Source: an uncultured Verrucomicrobia subdivision 3 bacterium
GTDB taxonomy: Bacteria > Verrucomicrobiota > Verrucomicrobiia > Limisphaerales > UBA8199
DNA: 38,057 nt
Direction: 5' to 3'
NCBI GenBank assembly: GCA_903913865.1
Contig: CAIWMU010000183.1
Location: 1-38,057, forward strand
Each line of letters opens with the position of its first letter. Within the stretch, counting starts at the first letter, position 1. The position numbers and the translations under genes were made by a program. Shown piece by piece: positions 1 to 9,400 of the stretch. The notes beneath the pieces were generated by a model. The model ran no database searches and was not told the origin of the DNA. It saw only the letters and a program-made list of their open reading frames with translations.

Positions 1-82
1 CACCCTCCCGAGACAACCGCACATACTCCCGCCGCTCAGCCTCGCTGTAGCGCCGCCGTCCTCTCACTCGCTCTTGTTCCAT
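1..82 (-). CDS. IS66-type accessory transposition protein (TnpA/OrfA), N-terminal fragment
   Basis: Minus-strand ORF starting at ATG 82-80 and truncated by the window edge after 27 codons. The visible peptide begins MEQERVRGRRRYSEAERREY. It is very rich in Arg and Glu, as is usual for the leading part of the small helix-turn-helix protein encoded first in IS66 elements, ahead of TnpB and the DDE transposase TnpC. The assignment rests mainly on its position 59 bases inside an IS66-like terminal repeat. The fragment is too short to show a helix-turn-helix on its own. Confidence 0.55.
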   Translation of the reverse strand, partial: MEQERVRGRRRYSEAERREYVRLSREG

Positions 83-141
83 CCTCCAACTCTACCACCC
101 CAACCGCCTCCAAAGATAGACGCGCTCCCTTTACCGCTTAC
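1..141 (-). mobile_element. IS66-family insertion sequence, one end only (partial)
   Basis: Read on the minus strand, the element starts at position 141 with GTAAGCG, the characteristic terminal sequence of IS66-family inverted repeats. About 59 bases further in is an ATG (80-82) opening an ORF that runs off the left edge. This spacing and the basic N-terminus of the encoded protein fit the first small ORF of IS66 elements. The bases just outside, 142-149 (gatctttc), would be one copy of the 8-bp target duplication that IS66 makes. The other end lies outside the window, so completeness cannot be judged. Confidence 0.72.
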
Positions 142-481
142 GATCTTTCAGAGCGGCATGGAATATCCCGATTGCACCGTTTTTAGCACCGACCGTTTCA
201 CAAAACCGGGCAAAGGAGTGGTTGCCGCAGGCTTTTTTGGCAATGATTGGGGGGTGGAAAGCGGGGATTTCGTGATGGGCAAATAGGGTCAGTGGAGCCC
301 TGCTGATTGTGAATAACTCCGCAAGTTGCTGATATCAAAGGGGGTGGAATAAGTCTGATCATGGTTTGGGTGCACCCTCTGCCGAACTGTCTATTAGTTG
401 TGCTGAGAACTTGCCACACCCCTGCATATTGTGGTTTTTGGTCTTTACTCGAAACCGCCAGTTTGGTTGATTAAGGGCACC
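142..481. other. Intergenic region between IS66 end and smc
   Basis: About 340 bases with no credible gene. Short open frames on both strands (for example 198-419 minus) have low-complexity, proline-rich products and no recognisable family. The smc promoter should lie here, but I see no well-spaced sigma-70 pair: TTGTGC (398-403) and CATATT (425-430) are 21 bases apart, which is too long to trust. Because the insertion sequence ends at 141, some of this region may be the severed upstream part of an older intergenic region. Confidence 0.5.
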
Positions 482-3400
482 ATGTATCTGAAGAATTTAA
501 CAGTTTTGGGGTTCAAGTCGTTTGCCGACAAGACCTCGTTGAATTTTCAGCCCGGGGTGACTGCGATCGTCGGTCCCAATGGGTGCGGAAAGTCGAATGT
601 CTCGGACGCCATCCGCTGGGTTCTGGGGGAGCAGTCCGCCAAGGCGTTGCGCGGCGGTGAGATGGCGGATGTGATTTTCAACGGCACCGATGGCAGGAAG
701 CCGCTGGGCATGGCAGAGGTATCCCTGACGATCGGCGGGGTGGACGAGGATCAGCTAAGAGCTGCTGGAGTGGAAATCTCCTACAACGAGGTGACGATCA
801 CCCGGCGCGTGTTCCGTGATGGTGGCAGCGAATATTTCATTAACAAGACGGCCTGCCGGTTGAAGGATATCCAGCAGCTGTTCATGGGCACGGGGGTCGG
901 TCGGACCAGTTACAGCATCCTTGCCCAGGGCAACATCACCCAGATCCTTTCAAGCAAGCCGGAAGACCGTCGGATGATTTTTGAGGAGGCGGCCGGGATC
1001 ACGAAGTTCAAGGCGCAAAAGCGGGAGTCCCTGCGGAAGCTGGACCACACCGAGCAGAACCTGCTTCGAGTTGCGGATCTGGTGCGGGAGGTTAAACGGC
1101 AGATCGGCAGCCTGCAACGTCAGGCCGGCAAAGCGCGGCGCTACAAGCAGCTTGCCGCTGAACTGCAGCAACTCGACACCCAGCATGCCCGGCATCAGTT
1201 CGATGTGCTCCAGGGGGAGATTCGGGACCGGGAGACCGCTGCAGAGGAGATGCGGGGCGGGATTGAGGTTAATTCGGCGGCTGTCCTGACTTCCGAGGAT
1301 GAAATCATCCAGCTGAGGCAGCAACTTTCGGTGTTGGAGCATGAACTTGCAGGCCTTCAGCAGAGGGGGCTTGAACTCAAGAGCGAGATTGAGCGCAACG
1401 AGAGCCGCATCCAGTTCAACGAGGAACGTCTGAGGGAGGTCTCCAACCAGGACGAGAAGGCCCTCGCTGACATTGCCCAGGCCGAGGGGAGGCACCTGAC
1501 AGCCGAGCAGGATCTCAGTTCGATTCGGGATCGGATTCTCATTTCGGAAACCTCCCTGGCGGATCGCCGGGCAACTTTGATCGAGCGTCAGGATGGCCTG
1601 CGCGGGCTGGACGACGAGATGCGGACGCTGCAGGAGTCCCTGCGCCAGGCTCAATCGGCCTCGTTCAGCGCCTCCCAGAACCTGAACCGGGCACGGAATG
1701 AGGGCATGGCCCTCGAGATGAGGCAGCAGGGGAACATGGTTCGCCTCGAGAAACTCTCGGCCGAGAAGATTCAGCTTGAGGAGGAACGGGTTCGGCTGGA
1801 AGGTCGGCTGGCGGAATTTGCGGCGGATGTGGAGGCCGAGAAAGTGGCGATCCAGACCCAGCGGGGCACCGTTGAGGAACGCCACCAGCGGCTCAAGCAG
1901 GTGCAGGAAGAGTTGGTAAAAATCGCCCGCGAGCAGGATGCCCTCATTCAGCAGCAGGCGGCCAAGAAGTCCCGGCTGAATGTTCTGGAGCAGTTGGATG
2001 CCGGGCATGAGGGTTTCAGCGCCGGGGCACTGGCGGCCCTGAAGCAGTCCGAACGGGTGCTTGGCTCCGTGGCAGACCGGATCCGCGTGCCGGATCGGTT
2101 CATTACGGCCATTGAGGCCGCCCTGGGGCATCACTTGCAGGTGGTGCTCACCGAGCAGCCGGATGCAGCCCGGGCCATCATCAGCGACCTGACGGCAAAC
2201 CGCCGCGGCCGGGCCAGCATCGCGCCGATGGAGTTTGTGCGGGGACAGGGCCAACCTGAGTCGGACATAGCGGCTGAGGGTGGGACAGGTTCCGCAACGT
2301 TGGAACCGGTGGCTGTCGAGATGAATGGCTCCCCGGTTGAGGCCATGGGCGTGGTGGGTTGCGACCCGTCCTTGCGTCCACTCATGCGCCAACTGCTTGG
2401 AAACACCCGCATCGTCAACGATCTGGAGCGTGCCACATCTTCCTGGAGGGAGAATCCGGGCATGTTCGACTTCGTGACCCTCTCCGGAGAATTATTGAGC
2501 CGGAATGGTGTTTACACAGGCGGTTCCGGTTCGGGGACAATGGACAACAAGGGGCCGGGATCGATTCTGGGACGCAAGAACCAGATCGCCGAACTCAAGA
2601 GTGCTCTTGAGGTCCTATCCGGCCAGGTGGCCGAGGTGAGCAGGCGTCGCGGAGGCATGCAAAGCGAGCAGACGGAACTGCAGGCGGGCCTCCAGGAGGC
2701 TCAGACGGAACTGCGGGCCCGGGAGGTTTCGGTGGCGACCCACGAAGGGGAAGTCCGTGCGCTTCGCAATTCGGAGCGGCTGCTGGAGCAGAAGATCCAG
2801 ACGGTCATCTATGAGATTGGCAGCCTTGCAGCCCAGGAGCAGGAAGGTTTGGAGAAACGGGCCGCTCTTTCGGCACGGGCTTCTGAACTGGAGGGAGTGG
2901 AGCAGGCGGAACTCGCACGGGTCGGGGAGTTGAACGCCGGACTGGATGATTTGCGCCAGCGCAGGGAAGTTGCGGGTGCCGGAGTGACAGAGAGCCGTGT
3001 GGGTCTCGCCACGGAAGAACAGATGCTGTCGGCCTTCCAGCAGCAGCAGCGGGGTCTGGAGCAGCGCTTGCGCGAAATTTCACAGGTCATTGTCCAACGC
3101 CGCAACGACATTTCCCAGGCTTCCCAGCGTCGTCAGGTGGCCGAACTGGAAATTCAGCAGTCTCAAGCCCGGATCGACAAGACCCGCCATGAACGGGAGC
3201 AGTTGAACGAGCAGATGGCATTGGTTCTTGGACGCAAGCAGACCCAGGAGGTGGACATCACCACACGCGAGGAGTCCCTGCGGCAGCGCCGCCGGGTTTT
3301 GGAGGAGTTGCAGCAGCAGCGTGGCGCTCTGCAGGTCGAGCTGGCGCAGAAAACAATGTCCGTCCAAAACCTGCGTGAGCGGATTGAGCAGAAGTATCAT

Positions 3401-4291
3401 CTGAACATTGAGGACGTCCGCAGTGAGTGCATCACCATCACTTACGCGGAGGAGGGTCAGCCGAAGGTTCATGTGCTGACGCCCGAAGAGATGGCAGCCT
3501 CTGGCACGGACACCGATTGGGAGGCGATCGCCAGCCAGGTGGAGTCCCTTCAGGAGCGCATCGATGAGATTGGTCCAGTGAATCTTGTCGCCATTGAAGA
3601 ATACGAGGAGACGGAGCAGCGCTACCAGTTTCTCAGCAAGCAGCACGACGATCTGGTTCAGGCCAAGGCCCAGTTGCTTGAGGTCATCAACCGCATCAAC
3701 CACCAGACTCGCGACATGTTCCGCGAGACGTTTGAGAAGATCCGGGACAAGTTCCGTATCATGTTCACCGAGATCTTCGGCGGTGGAAAAGCCGATCTCG
3801 TTCTTATGGATGAGAACGACCTGCTGGAGAGCGGCATTGAGATCGTGGCCCGGCCCCCGGGAAAACAGTTGCAAACGATTTCACTCCTGTCCGGTGGCGA
3901 GCAGACGATGACGGCCGTGGCGCTGCTCTTTTCGATCTACCAGGTCAAGCCGAGCCCGTTCTGCGTGCTGGACGAGTTGGATGCCCCGCTCGATGAGTCG
4001 AACATCAACCGGTTCATTCGTGTGTTGCAGGGTTTCCTCCTGCATTCCCAGTTCATCATCATCACCCACAACAAGCGCACCATTGGCATGGCGGATGTGC
4101 TTTATGGAGTGACGATGCAGGAGCAGGGGGTGAGCCGCATCGTCAGTGTGAAGTTCCACAAGAGCGATGATCAGTCAAATGATCCAAGGGTAACCCCCTT
4201 GGAAACCCCCGCCAGTGTGCCGGCTGCCGTCAAGGCCGAGGATACGCCTCACAAGCCTTCAGACACCATCGAGGTGTCCATGGCGAAGTAG
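482..4291 (+). CDS. smc: Chromosome partition protein SMC
   Basis: ATPase of the bacterial condensin complex (SMC-ScpA-ScpB), which organises and segregates the nucleoid. The 1269-residue protein has the canonical order. The N-terminal half-head carries a Walker A GPNGCGKS at about 31-38. Long Gln/Glu/Arg-rich coiled coils flank a hinge around residues 505-690. The C-terminal half-head has the signature LSGGEQ (about 1136-1141) and Walker B with D1164-E1165. I chose the ATG at 482 because the product then begins MYLKNLTVLGFKSFADKT, the standard family start. The frame stays open to 431, but those 17 extra residues do not match the family. A short AAGGG lies just upstream. The gene stands alone on the plus strand and is followed by a terminator hairpin. 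The final 50 residues or so after the ATPase core are a non-conserved polar/proline tail. The assignment is secure. Confidence 0.98.
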   Translation: MYLKNLTVLGFKSFADKTSLNFQPGVTAIVGPNGCGKSNVSDAIRWVLGEQSAKALRGGEMADVIFNGTDGRKPLGMAEVSLTIGGVDEDQLRAAGVEISYNEVTITRRVFRDGGSEYFINKTACRLKDIQQLFMGTGVGRTSYSILAQGNITQILSSKPEDRRMIFEEAAGITKFKAQKRESLRKLDHTEQNLLRVADLVREVKRQIGSLQRQAGKARRYKQLAAELQQLDTQHARHQFDVLQGEIRDRETAAEEMRGGIEVNSAAVLTSEDEIIQLRQQLSVLEHELAGLQQRGLELKSEIERNESRIQFNEERLREVSNQDEKALADIAQAEGRHLTAEQDLSSIRDRILISETSLADRRATLIERQDGLRGLDDEMRTLQESLRQAQSASFSASQNLNRARNEGMALEMRQQGNMVRLEKLSAEKIQLEEERVRLEGRLAEFAADVEAEKVAIQTQRGTVEERHQRLKQVQEELVKIAREQDALIQQQAAKKSRLNVLEQLDAGHEGFSAGALAALKQSERVLGSVADRIRVPDRFITAIEAALGHHLQVVLTEQPDAARAIISDLTANRRGRASIAPMEFVRGQGQPESDIAAEGGTGSATLEPVAVEMNGSPVEAMGVVGCDPSLRPLMRQLLGNTRIVNDLERATSSWRENPGMFDFVTLSGELLSRNGVYTGGSGSGTMDNKGPGSILGRKNQIAELKSALEVLSGQVAEVSRRRGGMQSEQTELQAGLQEAQTELRAREVSVATHEGEVRALRNSERLLEQKIQTVIYEIGSLAAQEQEGLEKRAALSARASELEGVEQAELARVGELNAGLDDLRQRREVAGAGVTESRVGLATEEQMLSAFQQQQRGLEQRLREISQVIVQRRNDISQASQRRQVAELEIQQSQARIDKTRHEREQLNEQMALVLGRKQTQEVDITTREESLRQRRRVLEELQQQRGALQVELAQKTMSVQNLRERIEQKYHLNIEDVRSECITITYAEEGQPKVHVLTPEEMAASGTDTDWEAIASQVESLQERIDEIGPVNLVAIEEYEETEQRYQFLSKQHDDLVQAKAQLLEVINRINHQTRDMFRETFEKIRDKFRIMFTEIFGGGKADLVLMDENDLLESGIEIVARPPGKQLQTISLLSGGEQTMTAVALLFSIYQVKPSPFCVLDELDAPLDESNINRFIRVLQGFLLHSQFIIITHNKRTIGMADVLYGVTMQEQGVSRIVSVKFHKSDDQSNDPRVTPLETPASVPAAVKAEDTPHKPSDTIEVSMAK

Positions 4292-4295
4292 ATCG

Positions 4296-4326
4296 CGGGG
4301 GGCAGGACTTTGTCCCCCGGGTTTTT
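4296..4326 (+). terminator. Rho-independent terminator after smc
   Basis: Starts 5 bases after the smc stop codon. CGGGGGG (4296-4302) pairs with TCCCCCG (4313-4319) around a 10-base loop, and a GG then TTTTT run follows at 4322-4326. This separates smc from the convergent minus-strand gene ending at 4377. Confidence 0.72.
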
Positions 4327-4376
4327 CGGCCCGGAGCAGGTCGTTCAATCAGACAAAAACAGTTCCGTTGTCTGCC

Positions 4377-6347
4377 TCAGCGTGGGCCCACGGCGCGAAA
4401 GAAGCGTGGTCCTGAGACGGGCTGATTCGTTTCGGAATAAACGAACGGGCTGGTGTTGGTGACCAGTGGGATCCAGTTGGATAGTCCCAATGATGTCCGT
4501 TGCTCGAAGGAATAGCGGATGCCCGGGGTGCCGGACACACGAACGCTGAACCCGTTGGTTTGCCTGCTGGCATCCAGGGTGGCGGGAAGGGTTGGAGTGA
4601 CATCCAGGGGAATTCCAAGCACCGTGACCAGATCGTAGCGCAACGTTCCGCCCGTTCCATAGGTTCCACCCACACCGACGTAGCCGTTGAAGGTGCCGAA
4701 CCCCGAAGTGCTCTCGAATTCAGATACCACACGAAACGCAAAATCCGGATTGTTATCAACTCCCGGCAGGCTTGCGAGGCTGTTTGTGAAGCTCTCAAAG
4801 ATGGCCGGGGTAGTCAGCTTCATCGCGGATGGAAACTCCAGAAAGGTGATCCCGTTGGTGGAATAGAGGAGCCGCGTGTATTTGTTGGCAGTGTTGCTTC
4901 CACGGAGATCCCAGCGGAGGCTGATGTTCCTGTGACCGACGGTGCTGACCCTGAATTGAACACCCACGGTTTTGTTGCCGCTGCTTTGGGCAGGGTAGGG
5001 GGCGGTATTCCATGCACTGTTCGTTGGGGAGGGGTCGGTGGGTGAACCAGCAGCCCAGGCTGGAGTGGTAATGCCGATCAGGGAAGCCTGACCAGCACCC
5101 TGGGAGGGCGGGGGGCTCGTCAGGGAAGTATTCGTGAAGTTGAAGTTCCATTGTGCGAGGATCTGTCCGGTGGTTGGAATTGCCAGGCCCAAGGATGCTC
5201 CGGTGCTTGTGGCTGTGCCGAACGGATTACTGACCCGCACCGCGTAAATCCCGATGTTGGTGCTCTGCGAGCTCGTCACGGTGAACGAACTGTTGGTTGC
5301 AGAGGTCAGTGCCGTGCCATTGAAAGTCCACTGGTAGAGGAGGGGGGCATCCCCAGTCGCAACCACAAGGAATGTGGCGGGGGCGCCCGTGTTCACAACC
5401 AGGCTTGCCGGGGGGGTGATAATGGCTGGGAGTTGGCCGACTGGTGGGTTCGTTCGGGTGTCAATGCCGTTGAGGACGAAGGCCTTGAGTATCGCCATAT
5501 GCTGGCCGTTACCACTGTCCGCTGCCTGCACCGGAGCGACATCGCCGAGTTGTATGAAGGTTCTGGAGTCAAATACCAGACCGTTCGGGAAGGATTGGGA
5601 ACCGATATCAAGGTTCGTCTGCAGAGCAGCCAGTGAGAAACTGGGCAGCACATAGTCATACGGCTTGCTGCGGGGCTCGTTCGTGTTCGGGTTGCCGCCG
5701 GATGTCGCATCGGTGGGAATGGGGGTATCGCTCAGGAAGGTCTTGAAAGTGGTGATCGCCCCCTCAGAACGGGCATCTGTATTCATGTCGCCGGCTACGA
5801 TGATCCATGCATTGGTGGGAAAATTTGCCTGGATGAGCGTCAGGAGGTTCGCAGCCTCCCGCGCCCTTGCAGCTGAACCGGCGCCGCTGAGCAGATGGAC
5901 GCTGACCACATAAAGGTCGTTCGTTCCCGGCACATCGATGCGAGCCCAGGCAAATCCCCGGTTGGGTGCGGATTGCTCGACATCGTTCCACGAACCTGAG
6001 GCGAGAATGGGGTAGCGGCTGATGATCCCGTTGGGAATGGAGAAGCCCGATTCGCGGTAGAAATTGAAATCGGTCCCGAATGTGGTGTCCATCATCGAAC
6101 GAAAATCGGCTGCTGTGTTGCCCAGATAGTTGAATTCCTGGATCGCGACGACGTCCGGTTTCAATCCCTGAAGGATGCGCAGTTCAGAGGGCTCATAGGT
6201 TTGGCTGTTGCCATTCAGGTTGGCGGCCATGACACGCAGGATGGATGTCTGGGCTGACGCCCGAGTTGGGCTGAATTGGGCAAGGATGATGGCCGCCAGC
6301 AGTGTGGCGGCGATCTTCGTACGGCTGCAGATTTGTTTCAATAGCAT
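4377..6347 (-). CDS. Secreted endonuclease/exonuclease/phosphatase (EEP) family protein with Ig-like domain
   Basis: Probable extracellular metal-dependent phosphodiesterase or nuclease of the EEP (DNase I/ExoIII) fold, 656 residues from the ATG at 6347. A GTG at 6380 would add 11 residues before the same signal peptide. A hydrophobic segment ends in ASA-type cleavage near residue 32. EEP motifs are visible: Asn in AANLNGN, Glu71 in VVAIQEF, His151 in VVSVHLLSG, Asp187/Asn189 in VAGDMN, Asp231 in YDYVLPS, and His283. The usual final Asp-His pair reads Gln-His (QHM). An Ig-like domain follows at about 300-385 (LLYQWTFNG, IGIYAVRVSNPFG). After it comes a beta-rich domain of unknown role, then a C-terminal module ending RFFRAVGPR that resembles the end of the neighbouring GH76 protein. 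The gene lies about 40 bases downstream of the GH76 gene and is probably cotranscribed with it. The substrate cannot be told from sequence. Confidence 0.85.
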   Translation of the reverse strand: MLLKQICSRTKIAATLLAAIILAQFSPTRASAQTSILRVMAANLNGNSQTYEPSELRILQGLKPDVVAIQEFNYLGNTAADFRSMMDTTFGTDFNFYRESGFSIPNGIISRYPILASGSWNDVEQSAPNRGFAWARIDVPGTNDLYVVSVHLLSGAGSAARAREAANLLTLIQANFPTNAWIIVAGDMNTDARSEGAITTFKTFLSDTPIPTDATSGGNPNTNEPRSKPYDYVLPSFSLAALQTNLDIGSQSFPNGLVFDSRTFIQLGDVAPVQAADSGNGQHMAILKAFVLNGIDTRTNPPVGQLPAIITPPASLVVNTGAPATFLVVATGDAPLLYQWTFNGTALTSATNSSFTVTSSQSTNIGIYAVRVSNPFGTATSTGASLGLAIPTTGQILAQWNFNFTNTSLTSPPPSQGAGQASLIGITTPAWAAGSPTDPSPTNSAWNTAPYPAQSSGNKTVGVQFRVSTVGHRNISLRWDLRGSNTANKYTRLLYSTNGITFLEFPSAMKLTTPAIFESFTNSLASLPGVDNNPDFAFRVVSEFESTSGFGTFNGYVGVGGTYGTGGTLRYDLVTVLGIPLDVTPTLPATLDASRQTNGFSVRVSGTPGIRYSFEQRTSLGLSNWIPLVTNTSPFVYSETNQPVSGPRFFRAVGPR

Positions 6348-6420
6348 GGAACGTCGGGAATATTGGACAGCAGCCGACACCGGAACTCAAGGGGAAAGGG
6401 GTGGAATCACGGTTGCAACA

Positions 6421-9400
6421 TCACGGGCTTGAGAGTCGATAGAACCGCCTGCCTGTGGTTGTGGGGACTGCCACACTAAACTGACCTGAGTTGGTGGAGG
6501 CCGTGTTGGTGACCGGGGACCAGACTGTCGGAGGTTCCAGATTGGTGGTGTAAAATAGTCCCCAATCTACGGCCCACGCAGGCCAACTCATGCTGAGTCC
6601 ACTAGAGTATGTGGTGACCGTTAAGGACGGAAGGGGAAGAAGGACACTGGTGACGGGTGATGCGGTTCCTGCGCCGCAGGTGTTGTTCGCTGCAACCTTG
6701 TAAAGATTCAACTGTCCGCTTCTGGCACCCATGTCAACATGGCTGCACGTCGGAAGGTCTGTCGCCACCGTTTCATAGGAGGCACCTTCATTCGTGGACC
6801 GCAGGAGCGTATAGGTTGTTGCCCCCACTGATGCGGCCCAGTTGAGGAAGACCCGGCGATTTCCTGCAGTGCCTGTCAATCCGGTCGGCGCGGGAAGGGT
6901 TCCGCCCCCGGTCAGGGCATATTTGCACTTCAACGAACGCTCCAGAGCCTGCCGGTCAGCGTCCGCCAATGCTGAACCGTAGATTTGCAGTTCCCCGATA
7001 TCCCCGCTGAAGTAGTTGTTCAAGGTTCCCTGAGCACCCAGAACGAGCACGTTTGGTGCTGTCAGGGAGGCTGTTCCCCCATTCGCTGCAGCAACCTGTG
7101 CGCCATCCACATAAAGAGTGAGAAATCCTGTGGACCGGGTCCGCTTGAAGGACACCACATGCGGTTGGCCATTCGTGAACCCTGTGCCTGAGCGGATGCT
7201 TGTATCCGGATTTCCCGCGCCCGCCAGAAATTGACCGTTGGCGTTCAAGGAGATCCCGAAGTCGTTCACCGCACCGTTTTGTTCCCCGCTGATCAAGCCC
7301 GCACCCTCCCAAAAGTTGAGGCTGGTGCCGATACCCTGAGCGCTCCGGCAAACCAGGATGATCGTGAAGTCATCCTGCACGGGGCGGTAGATCCAGAGAT
7401 GGCTGGCGTTTGTGGAATTGAATCGTAGGGCTGGCAGGCCATTCATTGCGTTGGTCACATAGGTTGGCTGGTTTGAGTTCAGCGTTTGTATCGCGTCATA
7501 ACCGTTGCCTGTAAGATCGGGCCATGATGAAACTGGCGCCCCATTCGTGGTTCCTGAGAGTGATTCCGCCTTCAGCCAGAGGATCAGGGTGGAGGGGGTT
7601 GCACTGGCCTGGGAAGAGTTGATTCCCTCCCCCTGTGCGTTCACAGGGGATACCACATAGGAGTATGTGCGGTTGTTCGGGAGACCGCTGTTCACGAAGG
7701 TGGTCGTGACCACGTTCGTTACCGTGGTGTAAGGACCGCCATTGACCAGGGACCTCTTGATATTATAGCTGGTGGCGAGCGGGGCATCGGACCATGTCAA
7801 CCGCACCTTCCCATTCCCGCCGACTGCGGTAAGACCGGTCGGGGCGGTGGAAGGGGCGGTCATGCTGGATGAGTAGAGAGCCGCAACATCGGTGGCGGTC
7901 AATGTGCGATCAAAGACCCTGATGTCATCCAGACTGCCGACAAAGAAACCGTTCCCCGATGCAATCGCCCCCAACCGCAGGGATGCCGGGGCGTTCAGGG
8001 TGTTCTTCGTCGCAGTCCCGGTGGATTGGAGATTGCCATCCACATAGATGGAGAGCTTGCCTGAGGCCTCCAGACGGGTCGCGACACAATGGTGCCAGGC
8101 TCCGTCGTTGACGGAAGTGGTTGAGAGGATCGTGGTATCCGGATTGCCGACGCCAAATCCGAACTTGCCTCCCACAAGCGCTGTTCCAAAATCGTTGCTG
8201 TTGGAGGGTGTGTCCCCATCGAGCAGGCCGGCCCCGTTATACCACTGAGGGGTTCCGGCGGTCTGGGTCGTCTTTAGCCAGAGCGAGATTGTGAAGTCAT
8301 TTGCAAGAGGATTGATGATCTGAGCGTAGCTGGTTGATCCGTTGAAACTCAGGCACCCGCCAAACCTCCCTAATCCATTCCAAATCGTCCCGTTCAGGGT
8401 CATGTGGTTGCCGTTCCATGCGGCGTTGGAGGCAATCGTTCCGGTTCCAGCATCCAACGACCAATGGCCGACGGGGTTGCGCGGGACTGCCAGGGCTGGG
8501 TCAATCTGGGTGGGCTCGGCTGCCTGCAACATGGAAAAGGAGGAGATGCAGTCCCACGAGTAGAAATTGGTCCCGGGCGGCGAGGGTTGCGTCCACTGGC
8601 ACCAGGAGAGGTTGTCCTGCAGCCTTCGCTGATTCCATGCGGCAGCTGCGTTGAACTGCAGCCAGGGCCGATAGATGGACTGCAGGTTGCGGTTTCTCAT
8701 GAAACGGTTCATCCATCGCAGGAAGATGGCGTTGAACCCTGAGTTGTTCCCAGCGATCCCGTATTCAGGAAGGATCCCGCCGCCGGAAAGGTTCATCATT
8801 GCGTAGTTCGCCGCCAGTTTTGCATCGTTGGTCAGACCAAGAAAGTTGGCCGCGCCGATGAAGGTCCCCTGATTGTAGGTGCTGGCCCAGGTGCTGATGA
8901 CCCCGTTCGTGCCGACGTTGTCGTAGATAGCCCCCGTGGTCGGGTTGAAGAGGGTGGACCGCTCCCAGGCATAAATGCTGGCGGCTTTGGCAAGATAATT
9001 GGTGTCGCCATATATTTGATAGAGCAGATAGGCTGCGATGGCGCCCGGGCCGTTCACACAGGCGTTTTTGGATGCGTTGTCGGTCCGCCAATAGAGCCCG
9101 CCTCCGAGCTTCGCATCCCAGGCACGGGCATAGCATGTGTCAAAGTTGGATCTGGCGATCTGGCAATAGTTGCTCCTGCCTGTTGCCTGTCCACCTCGCG
9201 CAAAGGCAATCACAGCCCAGAGAATGTCGTCGTTGTAGATGTTATAACTCCAGGAGGATCCGTTGTTCTTCAAAAAACCGTTCAGCAGATTCGTGATCAT
9301 GCCCTGGCAGGATGGGTTGTTACTCCAATCCCAAACATCAATGACACACTCAATCATCTCCGCCTGTCCCCAAAAATAGGCGATGCCACCCGTCTGCGTG

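Noticed and set aside
950-2392. 480-codon minus-strand open frame opposite smc
   Set aside because: It is the shadow of the SMC coiled coil and hinge. Its product is Leu/His/Pro-rich without domain character, and SMC is certain on the other strand.
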